This document shows positions 51,958 through 61,280 of a DNA stretch of 64,000 nt, one piece after another; the stretch's first letter is position 1; the number at the start of each line of letters is the position of its first letter. The notes under the pieces are model-generated. The model was given only the letters and a program-made list of their open reading frames with translations, did not search any database and was not told where the DNA came from. Source of the DNA: Microvirga alba (GTDB taxonomy: Bacteria > Pseudomonadota > Alphaproteobacteria > Rhizobiales > Beijerinckiaceae); contig NZ_JADQDO010000002.1 of the NCBI RefSeq assembly GCF_015694465.1, forward strand, positions 558,001 through 622,000. The letters are read 5' to 3'. Both the position numbers and the translations under genes were made by a program.

Positions 51958-52950
51958 ATGAAAAAGAGACCTGTCGTCGTCGTCACCCGCCGTCTGCCCG
52001 ACGTGATCGAGACGCGCCTGCGCGAACTCTTCGACACGCGCCTGAACCTTGAGGATAAGCCGCTCTCGGGCGCGGAGCTGGCCGAGGCGGTGAAAACCGC
52101 CGATGTGCTGGTGCCGACCATCACCGACGAGATCGACGCCTCGGTCATCGCGGAGGCCGGGCCGAACCTCAAGCTCATCGCCAATTTCGGCAATGGCGTC
52201 GACAATATCGACGTGCCGGCGGCTTTGGCCCGGGGCATCACGGTCACGAACACGCCCGGCGTCCTCACCGAGGACACGGCGGACATGACCATGGCGCTGA
52301 TTCTCGCTGTCGCCCGCCGCATTCCGGAAGGGGCGCGGGTCATTCCCGAGGGCGAATGGGCCGGCTGGGCGCCGACCTGGATGCTCGGCCGCCGCATCAC
52401 CGGAAAACGCCTCGGCATCGTCGGCATGGGCCGCATCGGCCAGGCGCTCGCCCGCCGCGCCAAGGCGTTCGGCCTGTCGATTCACTATCACAACCGTCGC
52501 CACGTGCCGCCGAAGATCGAGGCGGAGCTTGAGGCGACTTATTGGGAATCCCTCGACCAGATGCTGGCCCGCATGGACATCGTGTCCGTCAATTGCCCGC
52601 ACACGCCCGCGACCTACCACCTGCTCTCCGCGCGCCGCCTCAAGCTGATGCGGCCCGACGCGATCCTGGTGAACACCGCGCGCGGCGAGATCATCGACGA
52701 GACCGCGCTGACCCGCCTCATCGAGGCCGGGGCCATCGGCGGCGCGGGCCTCGACGTGTTCGAGCAGGAACCCGCGGTCAATCCGCGCCTCGTCAAACTC
52801 GCCAAGCAAGGCAAGGTGGTGCTGTTACCCCATATGGGCTCCGCGACCCACGAGGGCCGCATCGCCATGGGCGAAAAGGTCATCGTCAATATCAAAGCCT
52901 TCATCGACGGCCACAAGCCGCCGGACCGGGTGTTGCCGAGCATGCTGTGA
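51958..52950 (+). CDS. D-2-hydroxyacid dehydrogenase (D-glycerate dehydrogenase type)
   Basis: 330 residues. The substrate/NAD fold has the dinucleotide site GIVGMGRIGQALARRA, the catalytic Arg in LVNTARGEIID, Glu in FEQEP and His in LLPHMGSATHEG. The closest pattern is glyoxylate/hydroxypyruvate reductase (GhrB/D-glycerate dehydrogenase). It may reduce glyoxylate or hydroxypyruvate. The start is the ATG at 51958. Confidence 0.92.
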   Translation: MKKRPVVVVTRRLPDVIETRLRELFDTRLNLEDKPLSGAELAEAVKTADVLVPTITDEIDASVIAEAGPNLKLIANFGNGVDNIDVPAALARGITVTNTPGVLTEDTADMTMALILAVARRIPEGARVIPEGEWAGWAPTWMLGRRITGKRLGIVGMGRIGQALARRAKAFGLSIHYHNRRHVPPKIEAELEATYWESLDQMLARMDIVSVNCPHTPATYHLLSARRLKLMRPDAILVNTARGEIIDETALTRLIEAGAIGGAGLDVFEQEPAVNPRLVKLAKQGKVVLLPHMGSATHEGRIAMGEKVIVNIKAFIDGHKPPDRVLPSML

Positions 52951-53275
52951 GGCGGGAGCCTGGCGTTCGGTGGGGCCTTCCAAGTGGGTCGTGTCGAGCT
53001 TGAGCGTTTGCGCCTTTAGCACACGGCCTCCTGGGCAAGATCCGGCCTCGACAACGAGGCCGCGCTACATCTGTCCGAGCCGCAGGATACGGTTTTTCGG
53101 TTGCAGGGTCGCACCGTCGACCGGCTGAGAGCGGGCGAGTTCGCCGCCTAACAAAAGCAGCCCTTCCGCCCAAGAAGCTTCGAATTCGAACGCTTCGGTC
53201 GCCAGCGAAGGGATCATGCGGGACGAATGAGGCTTTTCGAGCGATCTTCCAATCCGAACAACAGGATTGTGGATC
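52951..53275. other. Gap without supported gene
   Basis: The stretch is moderately AT-richer than its neighbours. Part of it (53065-53217) is open on the minus strand, with a 50-residue frame starting MIPSLATEAFEFE, but no family is recognisable and no ribosome-binding site is evident. The DUF1127 promoter should be here. Confidence 0.5.
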
Positions 53276-53614
53276 ATGGCTCTTTCAACGACTGCCAGCA
53301 GCCCCCTTGCCGGGGCGCTGGGAACCGCCAGCTTCCTGGGAACGACATGGCAAGGACTTCGCCATCGCTGGGCGATCAGGCGCACCCGCCTCGCCATTGC
53401 CGAACTCAGCGAAAGCCAGTTGCGCGAAATCGGACTTGCCGGGGACGATCCCGCTCCGGATCGAGACGCCCATCAACGCTATTGGCGGGAATGTCTCGGC
53501 TTCACCGCACCGCGATCGCGTGACATCGTCCCTGCCGTCGATGCGCGTTCTTCCGAAACGACGTCGGGAAGGATAAGACTTGCTGACGGACGTCTGATGG
53601 AAGGTTTTTCCTGA
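53276..53614 (+). CDS. DUF1127 protein with C-terminal extension
   Basis: 112 residues from the ATG at 53276. The Arg-rich DUF1127 core (about residues 28-58) reads RHRWAIRRTRLAIAELSESQLREIGL, the YjiS-like pattern. Short DUF1127 proteins have roles in phosphate and carbon metabolism and RNA binding in alphaproteobacteria. This one is longer than the usual 45-75 residues because of a C-terminal tail after about 58, without recognised motifs. It ends 2 bp before the M20 gene ATG region. Confidence 0.8.
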   Translation: MALSTTASSPLAGALGTASFLGTTWQGLRHRWAIRRTRLAIAELSESQLREIGLAGDDPAPDRDAHQRYWRECLGFTAPRSRDIVPAVDARSSETTSGRIRLADGRLMEGFS

Positions 53615-53615
53615 A

Positions 53616-55052
53616 ATGAACAACGACAGCCTGAGCCTCGAAGAAATCGCCCGGCGCGTGGACGCCAAGAGCAAGGCCTTCTGCGATTCGAGCGACCGGA
53701 TCTGGGCCATGCCTGAACTGGCCTTCGAGGAGCATCGCGCGGTCGAAGAGCAGATCACCATGCTTCAAGCCGAAGGTTTTCGCGTGACCCGCAATGTGGG
53801 CGGCATGGCGACAGCCTTCATCGCGGAGGCCGGACAGGGCGGTCCCATCGTCGGCATCCTGGGCGAGTTCGATGCGCTGCCCGATCTCGCGCAGAAATCC
53901 GGCCTGACGGAACACGCGCCGACGAAATCCGGCACTCCCGGCCACGGCTGCGGCCACAACCTTCTCGGCTCCGGCTCGGCGCTGGCTGCCGTGGCGCTGA
54001 AAGACGCGCTCGAAGGCGAGGGCATCGCCGGGACCGTGCGCTATTACGGCTGCCCGGCGGAAGAGAGCGGCTCGGGCAAGACGTTCATGGCGCGCGAAGG
54101 GCTGTTCGACGATCTCGACGCGGCCTTCTGCTGGCATCCGAATGTCATCAACGAAGTCTCGACCATGAGCTCGCTTGCCTGCGTGCAGGCTTACTTTCGA
54201 TTCAAGGGCCGCGCGGCGCATGCCGCCGCCTCGCCGCATCTCGGGCGCAGCGCGCTCGATGCGGTGGAGCTGATGAATGTCGGCGTCAACTACATGCGTG
54301 AGCACATGCCGTCTGATGCGCGCGTCCACTATGCCACCACCAACACGGGTGGCATCGCGCCGAACGTCGTGCAGGCTTACGCGGAATCGCTCTATCTCGT
54401 GCGCTCGCCGCATCTTCCCGATGCGATGACCCTCTTCGAGCGCGTGAAGAAGATCGCCGAAGGCGCAGCCTTGATGACGGAGACGAGCGTCGAGGTGCAA
54501 ATCACCGACGCGACATCCAATATCGTGCCGAACAAGGCGCTGCAGGACGCGATGTACGAAAACATGCAGCGTCTCGGGCCGCCCGCTTTCGATGCGGTGG
54601 ATGTGGCGTTCGCGGACAAGCTGCAAAAAGCCGCGCTGACGCACGCGGACATTCAGGAGAGTGTGAAGTCGCATGGCTCCGTCCTCAAGGGTAAGGCGCT
54701 GCATGACGGCGTGCTCGCCATGCCGGAGCGTGAAGGCGTGATGATGGGCTCGACCGATGTGGGCGATGTGAGCTGGGTCGTGCCGACCGCCCAATGCCAT
54801 GCGGCATGCTTTGCCGTCGGCACCGCCTTCCACACCTGGCAACTCGTCACGCAGGGCAATCTTCCCGCCGCCCACAAGGGCATGGTGCTCGCGGCCAAGG
54901 CCATGGCCTCCACCGCCGCGGATTGCTTGCGCAACCCGGATCTCATCGCCCGCGCCAAGGCTGAGCTGAAGGAACGCACCGGCGGCAAGCCTTACGTCTG
55001 CCCGATCCCGCCGGACGTGACTCCGGATGATCTGCACGGCAAGGCGGCGTGA
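53616..55052 (+). CDS. M20-family amidohydrolase (AbgB/p-aminobenzoyl-glutamate hydrolase-like)
   Basis: 478 residues. Metal-site motifs are GILGEFDALPD, GHGCGHNLLGSGSAL and GCPAEESGSGK; a dimerisation domain lies in the middle (about 200-300). The pattern matches AbgB and other M20D amidohydrolases that split p-aminobenzoyl-glutamate or N-acyl amino acids. The substrate here is unknown. It lies 2 bp after DUF1127 and 36 bp before a D-cysteine desulfhydrase gene, so co-transcription is likely. Confidence 0.9.
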   Translation: MNNDSLSLEEIARRVDAKSKAFCDSSDRIWAMPELAFEEHRAVEEQITMLQAEGFRVTRNVGGMATAFIAEAGQGGPIVGILGEFDALPDLAQKSGLTEHAPTKSGTPGHGCGHNLLGSGSALAAVALKDALEGEGIAGTVRYYGCPAEESGSGKTFMAREGLFDDLDAAFCWHPNVINEVSTMSSLACVQAYFRFKGRAAHAAASPHLGRSALDAVELMNVGVNYMREHMPSDARVHYATTNTGGIAPNVVQAYAESLYLVRSPHLPDAMTLFERVKKIAEGAALMTETSVEVQITDATSNIVPNKALQDAMYENMQRLGPPAFDAVDVAFADKLQKAALTHADIQESVKSHGSVLKGKALHDGVLAMPEREGVMMGSTDVGDVSWVVPTAQCHAACFAVGTAFHTWQLVTQGNLPAAHKGMVLAAKAMASTAADCLRNPDLIARAKAELKERTGGKPYVCPIPPDVTPDDLHGKAA

Positions 55053-55088
55053 CGGTCAACGGGTGATGGCGAAGCGACACAGCAAGGA

Positions 55089-56108
55089 ATGGGTGCGATG
55101 AGCGATTTCAGTACGTCCGAGGCCCCTCAAAAAGTGCCGCTCGCAAGCCTGCCGACCCCGCTCGAGCCGCTTACGGCCCTGACGCGGGTTCTTGGCGGTC
55201 CTGAGATCTGGGTCAAACGGGATGACGGGACCGGGCTTGCCGGTGGCGGCAACAAGGCCCGAAAACTCGAATACCTGATGGCTGAGGCTTTGGCGCTCGG
55301 CGCCGATACGATCGTTACCGCCGGCGGCATCCAATCCAATCACGCGCGACAGACCGCAGCCGCCGCGGCTCGGCTCGGCCTGCGCTGCATCCTTGTTCTG
55401 ACCGACTCGGTCCCGGATCGCAGCAGCGCGTATCACAAAAGCGCGAATCTCCTCCTCGATCGCCTCTTCGGGGCGGATATCCGCTTCCTCGATGGGAGCG
55501 CCGATCCCGATGCTGCAATGGCGGACATCGCGGCCCGTTGCGAGGCGGAGGGACGTTGCCCCTATGTCATCCCGGTTGGCGGATCGAACGCCGTCGGGGC
55601 CCGCGCCTACGTGGATGCCGCCGCCGAGGTCCTGGACCAGGCAGCGGCGCTGGGCGTCCGGTTCAGCCATGTCGTGCTGGCAACAGGAAGCGGTGGGACC
55701 CATGCCGGTCTCGTCGTCGGGTTCGCGGCGCGCGAAGTCGATCTCCCCGTGCTCGGCGTGAGCGTGAGCCGCAAGCGTGAGGAGGCGATTCATCGCGTGC
55801 GCGGCCTTGTCGAAAAGACCGCTGCCGTCGTTGGCAGCGAGGGATTTTCCGACATCCTGATCGACGACCGCTTCGTCGGCCCCGGCTACGGGATGCCGAC
55901 CGAGGCCATGGCGGAGGCGGTGCGCCTGGTGGCCCGCACGGAAGGATTGCTGCTCGATCCGGTCTATACGGGCAAGGCCATGGCCGGGTTGATCGCCCTC
56001 ATTCGCGAGGGCACTTTCAGGCCGGACGACCGGGTTCTGTTTTGGCACACAGGCGGCAGCGTCGCGTTGTTCGCGTATGACGAAGTCTTCGCAAGCGATG
56101 GAGCCTGA
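55089..56108 (+). CDS. D-cysteine desulfhydrase / ACC deaminase-like PLP enzyme
   Basis: 339 residues from the ATG at 55089 or that at 55098. It belongs to the tryptophan-synthase-beta fold: the PLP Lys is in GGGNKARKLEYLMAEA, followed by TAGGIQSNHARQTAAAAARLGL and the phosphate loop ATGSGGTHAG. It most resembles DcyD (D-cysteine to pyruvate, sulfide, ammonia). The ACC deaminase alternative is less likely, but not excluded without alignment. Confidence 0.88.
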   Translation: MGAMSDFSTSEAPQKVPLASLPTPLEPLTALTRVLGGPEIWVKRDDGTGLAGGGNKARKLEYLMAEALALGADTIVTAGGIQSNHARQTAAAAARLGLRCILVLTDSVPDRSSAYHKSANLLLDRLFGADIRFLDGSADPDAAMADIAARCEAEGRCPYVIPVGGSNAVGARAYVDAAAEVLDQAAALGVRFSHVVLATGSGGTHAGLVVGFAAREVDLPVLGVSVSRKREEAIHRVRGLVEKTAAVVGSEGFSDILIDDRFVGPGYGMPTEAMAEAVRLVARTEGLLLDPVYTGKAMAGLIALIREGTFRPDDRVLFWHTGGSVALFAYDEVFASDGA

Positions 56109-56248
56109 CTGACCTGTCGCGGCATTGACAGCCCAGGCTGATCTCAGGCCCTTTCTTGCGTTTTCGCAATGTTGTTTTGGCGATAACGGGTCTCGCGCCT
56201 GCGTTCCTGCAATCATATCTTCATCGCAACGCAGCGATGGAGAGCACC

Positions 56249-57190
56249 ATGCAGCTTACCGGAATTCATCATCTCACCGCCGTGACCGCCGACGCGGCCG
56301 GCAATCATGCCTTTTACACGCAGGCCCTCGGCATGCGGCTCGTCAAGAAGACCGTGAACCAGGACGATGTGAGCGCCTATCACCTGTTCTACGGCGACGG
56401 CCTCGCCTCGCCGGGCACCGACATCACCTTCTTCGACTGGCCGGTGGGGCGTGAGCGGCGCGGTACGCACAGCATCGCCGGAACCGCTCTGCGGGTGAAC
56501 GGCGAAAAAACCCTGCAATGGTGGAAGGAGCGCTTCGAGACGCTCAACATCGCGCACCAGAAGATCGTCGAGCGCGACGGACGGCTCTGGCTCGATTTCG
56601 AGGACCCGGAGGGCCAGCGCCTGGCGCTCGTCGATGACGGCGGTGAGGGCGACGAGGCCCATCCGTGGCTGAAAAGCCCGGTCCCGCCGGAACATCAGAT
56701 CCGCGGTCTCGGTCCCATTACGTTGAGCGTGCCGAAGCTCGAGCGCACCGCGCTGGTTCTGACGGCGGGCATGGATATGCGCGCGGCCCGGGAATACCGC
56801 TCGGGCGAGACGCCGGTTCATGTGTTCGAGATGGGCGCGGGCGGTCCGGCGGCGGAGCTTCATGTGGCGGTCGAGCCCAATCTGCCCCCGGCGCAACCGG
56901 GCGCGGGCGGGGTGCATCACGTCGCCTTCCGCACGCCCAACGAGCAGACCTATCTCGCATGCGCGGAGCGGCTGAAGACGATCCGGGCTCCCTCCAGCGG
57001 GCCGATCGACCGCTACTATTTCCAGAGCCTGTATTTCCGCGAGCCGAACGGCATCCTGTTCGAGATCGCTACCGATGGTCCGGGTTTCGCCACCGACGAG
57101 CCCATGGACAAGCTCGGCGAGCGTCTCGCGCTACCGCCTTTCCTGGAGCCGCGCCGGGCGCAGATCGAGGCCGGGCTGAAGCCGTTGTAG
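56249..57190 (+). CDS. VOC-family ring-cleaving dioxygenase
   Basis: 313 residues from the ATG at 56249 (an ATG at 56237 is also possible). Two glyoxalase/VOC modules: [24 protein letters not shown] and, past residue 145, [18 protein letters not shown]. Metal ligands are the His in GIHHLT, the His in GVHHVAFRT and Glu in ILFEIATDG. The sequence resembles hydroquinone-type dioxygenases (MhqO/PcpA group). The substrate is not determined. Confidence 0.9.
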   Translation: MQLTGIHHLTAVTADAAGNHAFYTQALGMRLVKKTVNQDDVSAYHLFYGDGLASPGTDITFFDWPVGRERRGTHSIAGTALRVNGEKTLQWWKERFETLNIAHQKIVERDGRLWLDFEDPEGQRLALVDDGGEGDEAHPWLKSPVPPEHQIRGLGPITLSVPKLERTALVLTAGMDMRAAREYRSGETPVHVFEMGAGGPAAELHVAVEPNLPPAQPGAGGVHHVAFRTPNEQTYLACAERLKTIRAPSSGPIDRYYFQSLYFREPNGILFEIATDGPGFATDEPMDKLGERLALPPFLEPRRAQIEAGLKPL

Positions 57191-57205
57191 GGCCTTCCGA
57201 TTCGA

Positions 57206-57238
57206 AGCCCCTCCCGTCGGGTGTCCGGGGGAGGGGCT
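57206..57238 (+). terminator. Hairpin after the VOC dioxygenase gene
   Basis: agcccctccc pairs with gggaggggct around a gtcgggtgtccgg loop, 15 bp after the stop. The run that follows (ccgccttaggaattttt) is only partly t-rich, so it is a probable terminator. Confidence 0.6.
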
Positions 57239-57333
57239 CCGCCTTAGGAATTTTTGGGTGGTTTCGCATTGAAGGGAGCGTCGAGTTCTGACACCATTGC
57301 CTCTACGTAACGCGTAGTGGAGGGGCTGCTCAG

Positions 57334-58887
57334 ATGTCGCCGTTCGGATCCTCATGCAGCGCCGCGCTCGCGCTCGCCCTGTCGCTGGCGGGTGCGCCTC
57401 CGGTCCTGGCGCAGGGCCCTGGCGACGCTTCCGCGATTCGGGAGCGGATCACCAGGCTGATTCCGGAATTCGAGACCTACCTGCAATCCGGCATGAAGGA
57501 TTTCAAGGTGCCGGGGGTGGCGGTCGGCATCGTGCATGACGACAAGCTGATCTATGCGAAGGGTTTCGGGGTCAGGGAACGGGGCAAGCCCGATCAGGTG
57601 AGTCCCAACACCATCTTCCAGATCGGCTCGACCACGAAAGCGTTCTTGAGCACGACGCTCGCGCAAGCGGTCGATTCCGGCAAGCTCAGCTGGAGCGCCC
57701 GCGTCTCGGATCTGATGCCCGAATTCCAGCTCAGCGATCCGTGGATCGGGCGCGAGTTCCGCGTGCTCGATCTCGCCGCTCAGCGCGGGGGCTTCACGCC
57801 TTATGTGAACGACGCCCTGAGCCTGCTCGGCTATGATCGGGCCACGCTGATCCATTCCTTGCGGGATGCGCCGATCACGGCGACGTTCCGGTCCGATTTC
57901 ACCTACGTCAACATTCCCCACATCGTCGCGGGCGAGATCCTCGCCAGGAAGGCGGGCGTGTCATCCTGGTCGGAGGTGGTCAAGGCGAACATCCTCGATC
58001 CGCTGGGCATGAGCTCGACCACGGCGACGCCGGAAGCCATCGAAAAGGCGCCCGATCACGCGACCGGACATCGGACGACGAAGGCCGATCCCGTCGCGAT
58101 TCCGTTCCACGCCTCGTTTCCCTATGCCTTCGGCCCGGCGGGCGCTCTCAACTCCAACATTCCCGACATGGCGCAATGGCTGCGCATGCAACTCGGGCGC
58201 GGCCAGTTCGAGGATCGCTTCATCGTCTCGGAGAAGAATCTCGACGTTACCTGGACGCCGCGCGTCGCGATCAGCGAACGCACGGCCTACGCGGTCGGCT
58301 GGGTCGTGAACGCGACGCCGAACGGGCGCATCATCTGGCACAATGGCGGCACGTCGGGTTTTGGGGCGCATGCTGGTTTCGTGCCCGACCGGGATCTCGG
58401 CATCGTCATTCTCTCGAACCTGGAAAACACCGGCCTTCCCGACGCAGCCGCGCAATGGTTCTACGATCGCGTCATGGGCAACGACGCCGTCGACAATGTG
58501 GCGCTTGCCCTGGAGGCGATGCGCGCCAAGCAGGAGGAAGAGCGGCAGAAGGAGGCGCGGGCCAAGCGCGTCTTCCCGCCACAGGATCTGTCGTCCTTCG
58601 CGGGCAATTACGCCTCGTCGATCATCGGTGACGCCACGGTGCAGCTCGCGGCAACAAAGCTCCAGATCAAGCTTGAAGAGACCGACGCCACGCTCACCCT
58701 GGAGCAGCTCGATACGGATACCTTCAACGCGCGTCTCGATCCGACGGGCCCCTTCGCGCCGGTGGTCGCGCTGGGAGGCGACGACCCGGTGACGCAAGTG
58801 CGTTTCGAGCGCGATGACAGTGGCGCGATCAAGCGAATGCGCTGGCTCGCGCCGAGCCTGCCACACGTGCTGGAGCGGCAACCGTGA
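57334..58887 (+). CDS. Exported serine hydrolase, class C beta-lactamase-like
   Basis: 517 residues with a signal peptide (about residues 1-27, ending PPVLAQG). The beta-lactamase/penicillin-binding fold shows SxxK in IGSTTKAFLSTTLA (near residue 92), YxN in TYVNIPH and HxGG in WHNGGTSGFGAHAG. A C-terminal lipocalin-like/DUF3471-type beta domain follows (about 420-515). Family members are peptidases, esterases or penicillin-binding homologues; true beta-lactamase activity cannot be inferred. It is coupled to the next gene by a GTGA overlap. Confidence 0.9.
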   Translation: MSPFGSSCSAALALALSLAGAPPVLAQGPGDASAIRERITRLIPEFETYLQSGMKDFKVPGVAVGIVHDDKLIYAKGFGVRERGKPDQVSPNTIFQIGSTTKAFLSTTLAQAVDSGKLSWSARVSDLMPEFQLSDPWIGREFRVLDLAAQRGGFTPYVNDALSLLGYDRATLIHSLRDAPITATFRSDFTYVNIPHIVAGEILARKAGVSSWSEVVKANILDPLGMSSTTATPEAIEKAPDHATGHRTTKADPVAIPFHASFPYAFGPAGALNSNIPDMAQWLRMQLGRGQFEDRFIVSEKNLDVTWTPRVAISERTAYAVGWVVNATPNGRIIWHNGGTSGFGAHAGFVPDRDLGIVILSNLENTGLPDAAAQWFYDRVMGNDAVDNVALALEAMRAKQEEERQKEARAKRVFPPQDLSSFAGNYASSIIGDATVQLAATKLQIKLEETDATLTLEQLDTDTFNARLDPTGPFAPVVALGGDDPVTQVRFERDDSGAIKRMRWLAPSLPHVLERQP

Positions 58888-59249
58888 TCGCCATGAAAGA
58901 AAAGCCCATGACGTTGACGCAGCGCATCATCCTGGCTGCCGCGATCCTCACGGCTTTCGGCCTCGCCGAGACCGGAAACGGCGCGGTCGCCATGCCTCGC
59001 GCCGCTCCGGTCGAGATTCACCCGCCCCATCTGATTCCGGCGCAGTTGCCCCTCTTCGAGCTCTTCAGCGGCGATGACGAACCGTCTGTCCACGACCGGC
59101 ATTACGATTGGAATCAGTACCGCAATTCCACAAGCCGCAAAGAACGCATCCGCGATTATTACCGGATGCAGAAAGAGGCCGAAAAGGATTACTGGCGGGC
59201 GCAGAAGAACATGCAGAAGAACATGATCAAGCGCCAGCGCGGCTGGTGA
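58884..59249 (+). CDS. Small exported protein of unknown function
   Basis: 121 residues from the GTG at 58884, overlapping the serine-hydrolase stop (GTGA); an ATG at 58893 is an alternative. The hydrophobic signal (LTQRIILAAAILTAFGL) is followed by a Pro-rich stretch and a charged helical C-terminus rich in Arg, Lys, Tyr and Met (RIRDYYRMQKEAEKDYWRAQ, then MQKNMIKRQRGW). I do not recognise a family. Coupling suggests a functional link to the hydrolase. Confidence 0.65.
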   Translation: MIAMKEKPMTLTQRIILAAAILTAFGLAETGNGAVAMPRAAPVEIHPPHLIPAQLPLFELFSGDDEPSVHDRHYDWNQYRNSTSRKERIRDYYRMQKEAEKDYWRAQKNMQKNMIKRQRGW

Positions 59250-59259
59250 TCCGGTTCCG

Positions 59260-60171
59260 TCAGCGCTTGCGCGGTGCGTTCCGGCGCCAATTGACGATGG
59301 CGACGCCCGCGAGCGCCATCGCGCCGCCGATGCCGCCGAGCAGAGTCGGCACCTCGCCGAGCCACAGGAAGCCGAGAAGCGTCGCGACCGGCGGCACGCA
59401 ATACATGAAATTCGAGGCGCGGCTCGCCGGCAGGCGCGAGAGCGCGATGGCCCAGGTGCCATAGGCGATCAGGCTCGGCACGATGCCGAGATAAACCACC
59501 GCGACGATCGCCTCATCGGACGCAACCGAGAACTCGCGTGCTCCCTGAGGCAACCACGGTGCGAGAACGAGAGCCCCGAGCACCATGTTCCAGGCCGAGA
59601 CGGCCAGCGGCCGGTGCCGGGTGAAAAGCGGCTTTTGCACCACGGTGCTGACCGAGGCGCAGACAGCCGAGCCGAGGATCAGCAACGCGCCCGTGTCGAG
59701 CCGCAGGCCGTTTCCCTCACCAAGCGCGATAAGGCCGATGCCGAAGAACGACAGAGCCGTGCCGGTCCAGGCGCGCGCGCTGAAGCGCTCGCCGAGCACG
59801 AACATGGCAAGCCCCGCCGTGATGATGGGATTGACGTTGATGATGAAGCTCGCGGCCCCCGCCGAGACGGTCTTCTCGCCCATATTGAGCAAACCGGTGT
59901 AAAGCGCGACGAAGAGGACGCCACCCACGGCGAGCCGCCAGGAATCCGCAAGCGTCGGCCAGCCCGGGCGCGTGATCAGGAGAAACAGCGCTGCCGGAAC
60001 GGCCGCGATGGCAAACCGCACCGCGCCGAGCTCGATGGGTCCGAACGCCTGAAGACCGGCGCGAATGGCCGGAAAAGCCGAGGCCCAGGCAAGAATCGTC
60101 ACGACGACGGACAAAGCGGTGACGAGGTCGAAGGACCCGCGCCCGAAGGGCTTGGAGGTAGCAATGCTCAT
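59260..60171 (-). CDS. EamA-family (DMT) transporter
   Basis: 303 residues with about ten membrane helices in two EamA repeats (TILAWASAFPAIRAGLQAF; ILGSAVCASVSTVVQKPLF). Convergent with the small exported protein. The substrate is unknown. The start is the ATG at 60171. It is unrelated in detail to the EamA gene at 50063, so it is not a recent duplicate. Confidence 0.9.
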   Translation of the reverse strand: MSIATSKPFGRGSFDLVTALSVVVTILAWASAFPAIRAGLQAFGPIELGAVRFAIAAVPAALFLLITRPGWPTLADSWRLAVGGVLFVALYTGLLNMGEKTVSAGAASFIINVNPIITAGLAMFVLGERFSARAWTGTALSFFGIGLIALGEGNGLRLDTGALLILGSAVCASVSTVVQKPLFTRHRPLAVSAWNMVLGALVLAPWLPQGAREFSVASDEAIVAVVYLGIVPSLIAYGTWAIALSRLPASRASNFMYCVPPVATLLGFLWLGEVPTLLGGIGGAMALAGVAIVNWRRNAPRKR

Positions 60172-60311
60172 GGCGCGGGACCCGTGGGGTGATTTGATCG
60201 GGCGCGAGAATTGGGGACGCCCGATGGGATGACAAGAGGACTTTTCAAAGCGAAGCGCGATCCTGGTGAAGCGCGATCCTGGCGAGGCGCGATCTGCCTC
60301 GCGGCTCGGCT

Positions 60312-61208
60312 CTATCGGGAGAGAATGCCTTCAACGATGTCGACGACCGCCGCCGCCTCCGGCATCGTCGCGAGGCGACAGGGCTCTCCGGCGAGGAGCT
60401 TGGCGAGTTCCGCGATCTGGCCGCCATCCGCCCGCGCCGGTTCGATGTCGCCGCTCGCATGGCGCAGGCGGTACCAGTCGCTCATGACGGCGGAGCCCTT
60501 GGAGCCTTTGACTTCGAAGTGGTTGAGGTCGTCGATCTCGCCCTCGACCGCGCCGTCGATGGTGAGACGACAATGGGCGAATTGCAACGTCGCGCGGATG
60601 CGGGTCTCCGTGCCCGATGCGCCGCGCTCGACCTGTCGCTCGATCAAGGTGGCGGGGCCGAAGAGACGCAGCGCCAGAAACACGAAATGGGACACGACCT
60701 CGCGGGTGAAGCCGCCCTGTTCGGGACCTGCGAGCCATCCCGCCGCGCCGTGTTGCCAACCGCGCGGCCAGGTCTTGAACCGGACTTTCAGATGCGCCGA
60801 GAGCCCCTCTCCCAAGGCCCCCGTTTCCACGAGTTCCTTCAGCCGCACAGCGGCCGGAGCGGTCGCGAAGGGGAAGTTCACGGCGGCGGGAACATGGAGC
60901 GCGACCTCCACGCAAGCCGTCGCGGAAGACCGCGAGGCGGCGAGCGGCTTCTCGCAGAAGATCGCCTTGCCCGCGCGGGCCACGGCCCGCACGAGGTCTT
61001 CATGGGTCGCGGGGGGAGTGGCGATATAGATGCAGGCAATCGCCGGATTGTCGATGAGGTCCTGAACGCTTGTCGCACGCGGCACATCGACGTCGACGGG
61101 GCTCGGATCGTATCCGGCGATCACGTCGAATTGGGGATTGGCCTTGAACCCTTCGATCAACCGGCGGCCGATGACGCCGAGACCCAGAACGCCGACGCCA
61201 TGTGCCAT
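60312..61208 (-). CDS. Gfo/Idh/MocA-family oxidoreductase
   Basis: 298 residues from the ATG at 61208 (MAHGVGVLGLGVIGRRLIEGF). The Rossmann site GLGVIGRRLIEG and the EKPLA motif (AIFCEKPLAASRS) identify the family, whose members oxidise or reduce sugars and related polyols. The C-terminal domain is of the usual type (FTREVVSHFVFLALRLFGPA). The substrate is unknown. It lies 110 bp from the EamA gene on the same strand, with a short triplicated gcgcgatcctgg motif at about 60249-60292 between them. Confidence 0.88.
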   Translation of the reverse strand: MAHGVGVLGLGVIGRRLIEGFKANPQFDVIAGYDPSPVDVDVPRATSVQDLIDNPAIACIYIATPPATHEDLVRAVARAGKAIFCEKPLAASRSSATACVEVALHVPAAVNFPFATAPAAVRLKELVETGALGEGLSAHLKVRFKTWPRGWQHGAAGWLAGPEQGGFTREVVSHFVFLALRLFGPATLIERQVERGASGTETRIRATLQFAHCRLTIDGAVEGEIDDLNHFEVKGSKGSAVMSDWYRLRHASGDIEPARADGGQIAELAKLLAGEPCRLATMPEAAAVVDIVEGILSR

Positions 61209-61280
61209 CGCGATGTCCCTCACCCTTATCGTGAGGGCGTATAGGCATTTCTCGCGCGCGGAGCGAGCGGAGATGAGGAT

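Noticed and set aside
53065..53217. Minus-strand 50-residue frame (MIPSLATEAFEFE...)
   Set aside because: No family, no clear ribosome-binding site, and it lies in the probable DUF1127 promoter region.
57334..58887. Classical beta-lactamase resistance gene
   Set aside because: SxxK/YxN/HxGG motifs are shared by many esterases and peptidases, and the C-terminal extension is not typical of AmpC.
60249..60292. Triplicated gcgcgatcctgg motif as a CRISPR or iteron
   Set aside because: Three short imperfect copies with no spacer structure; probably simple slippage.
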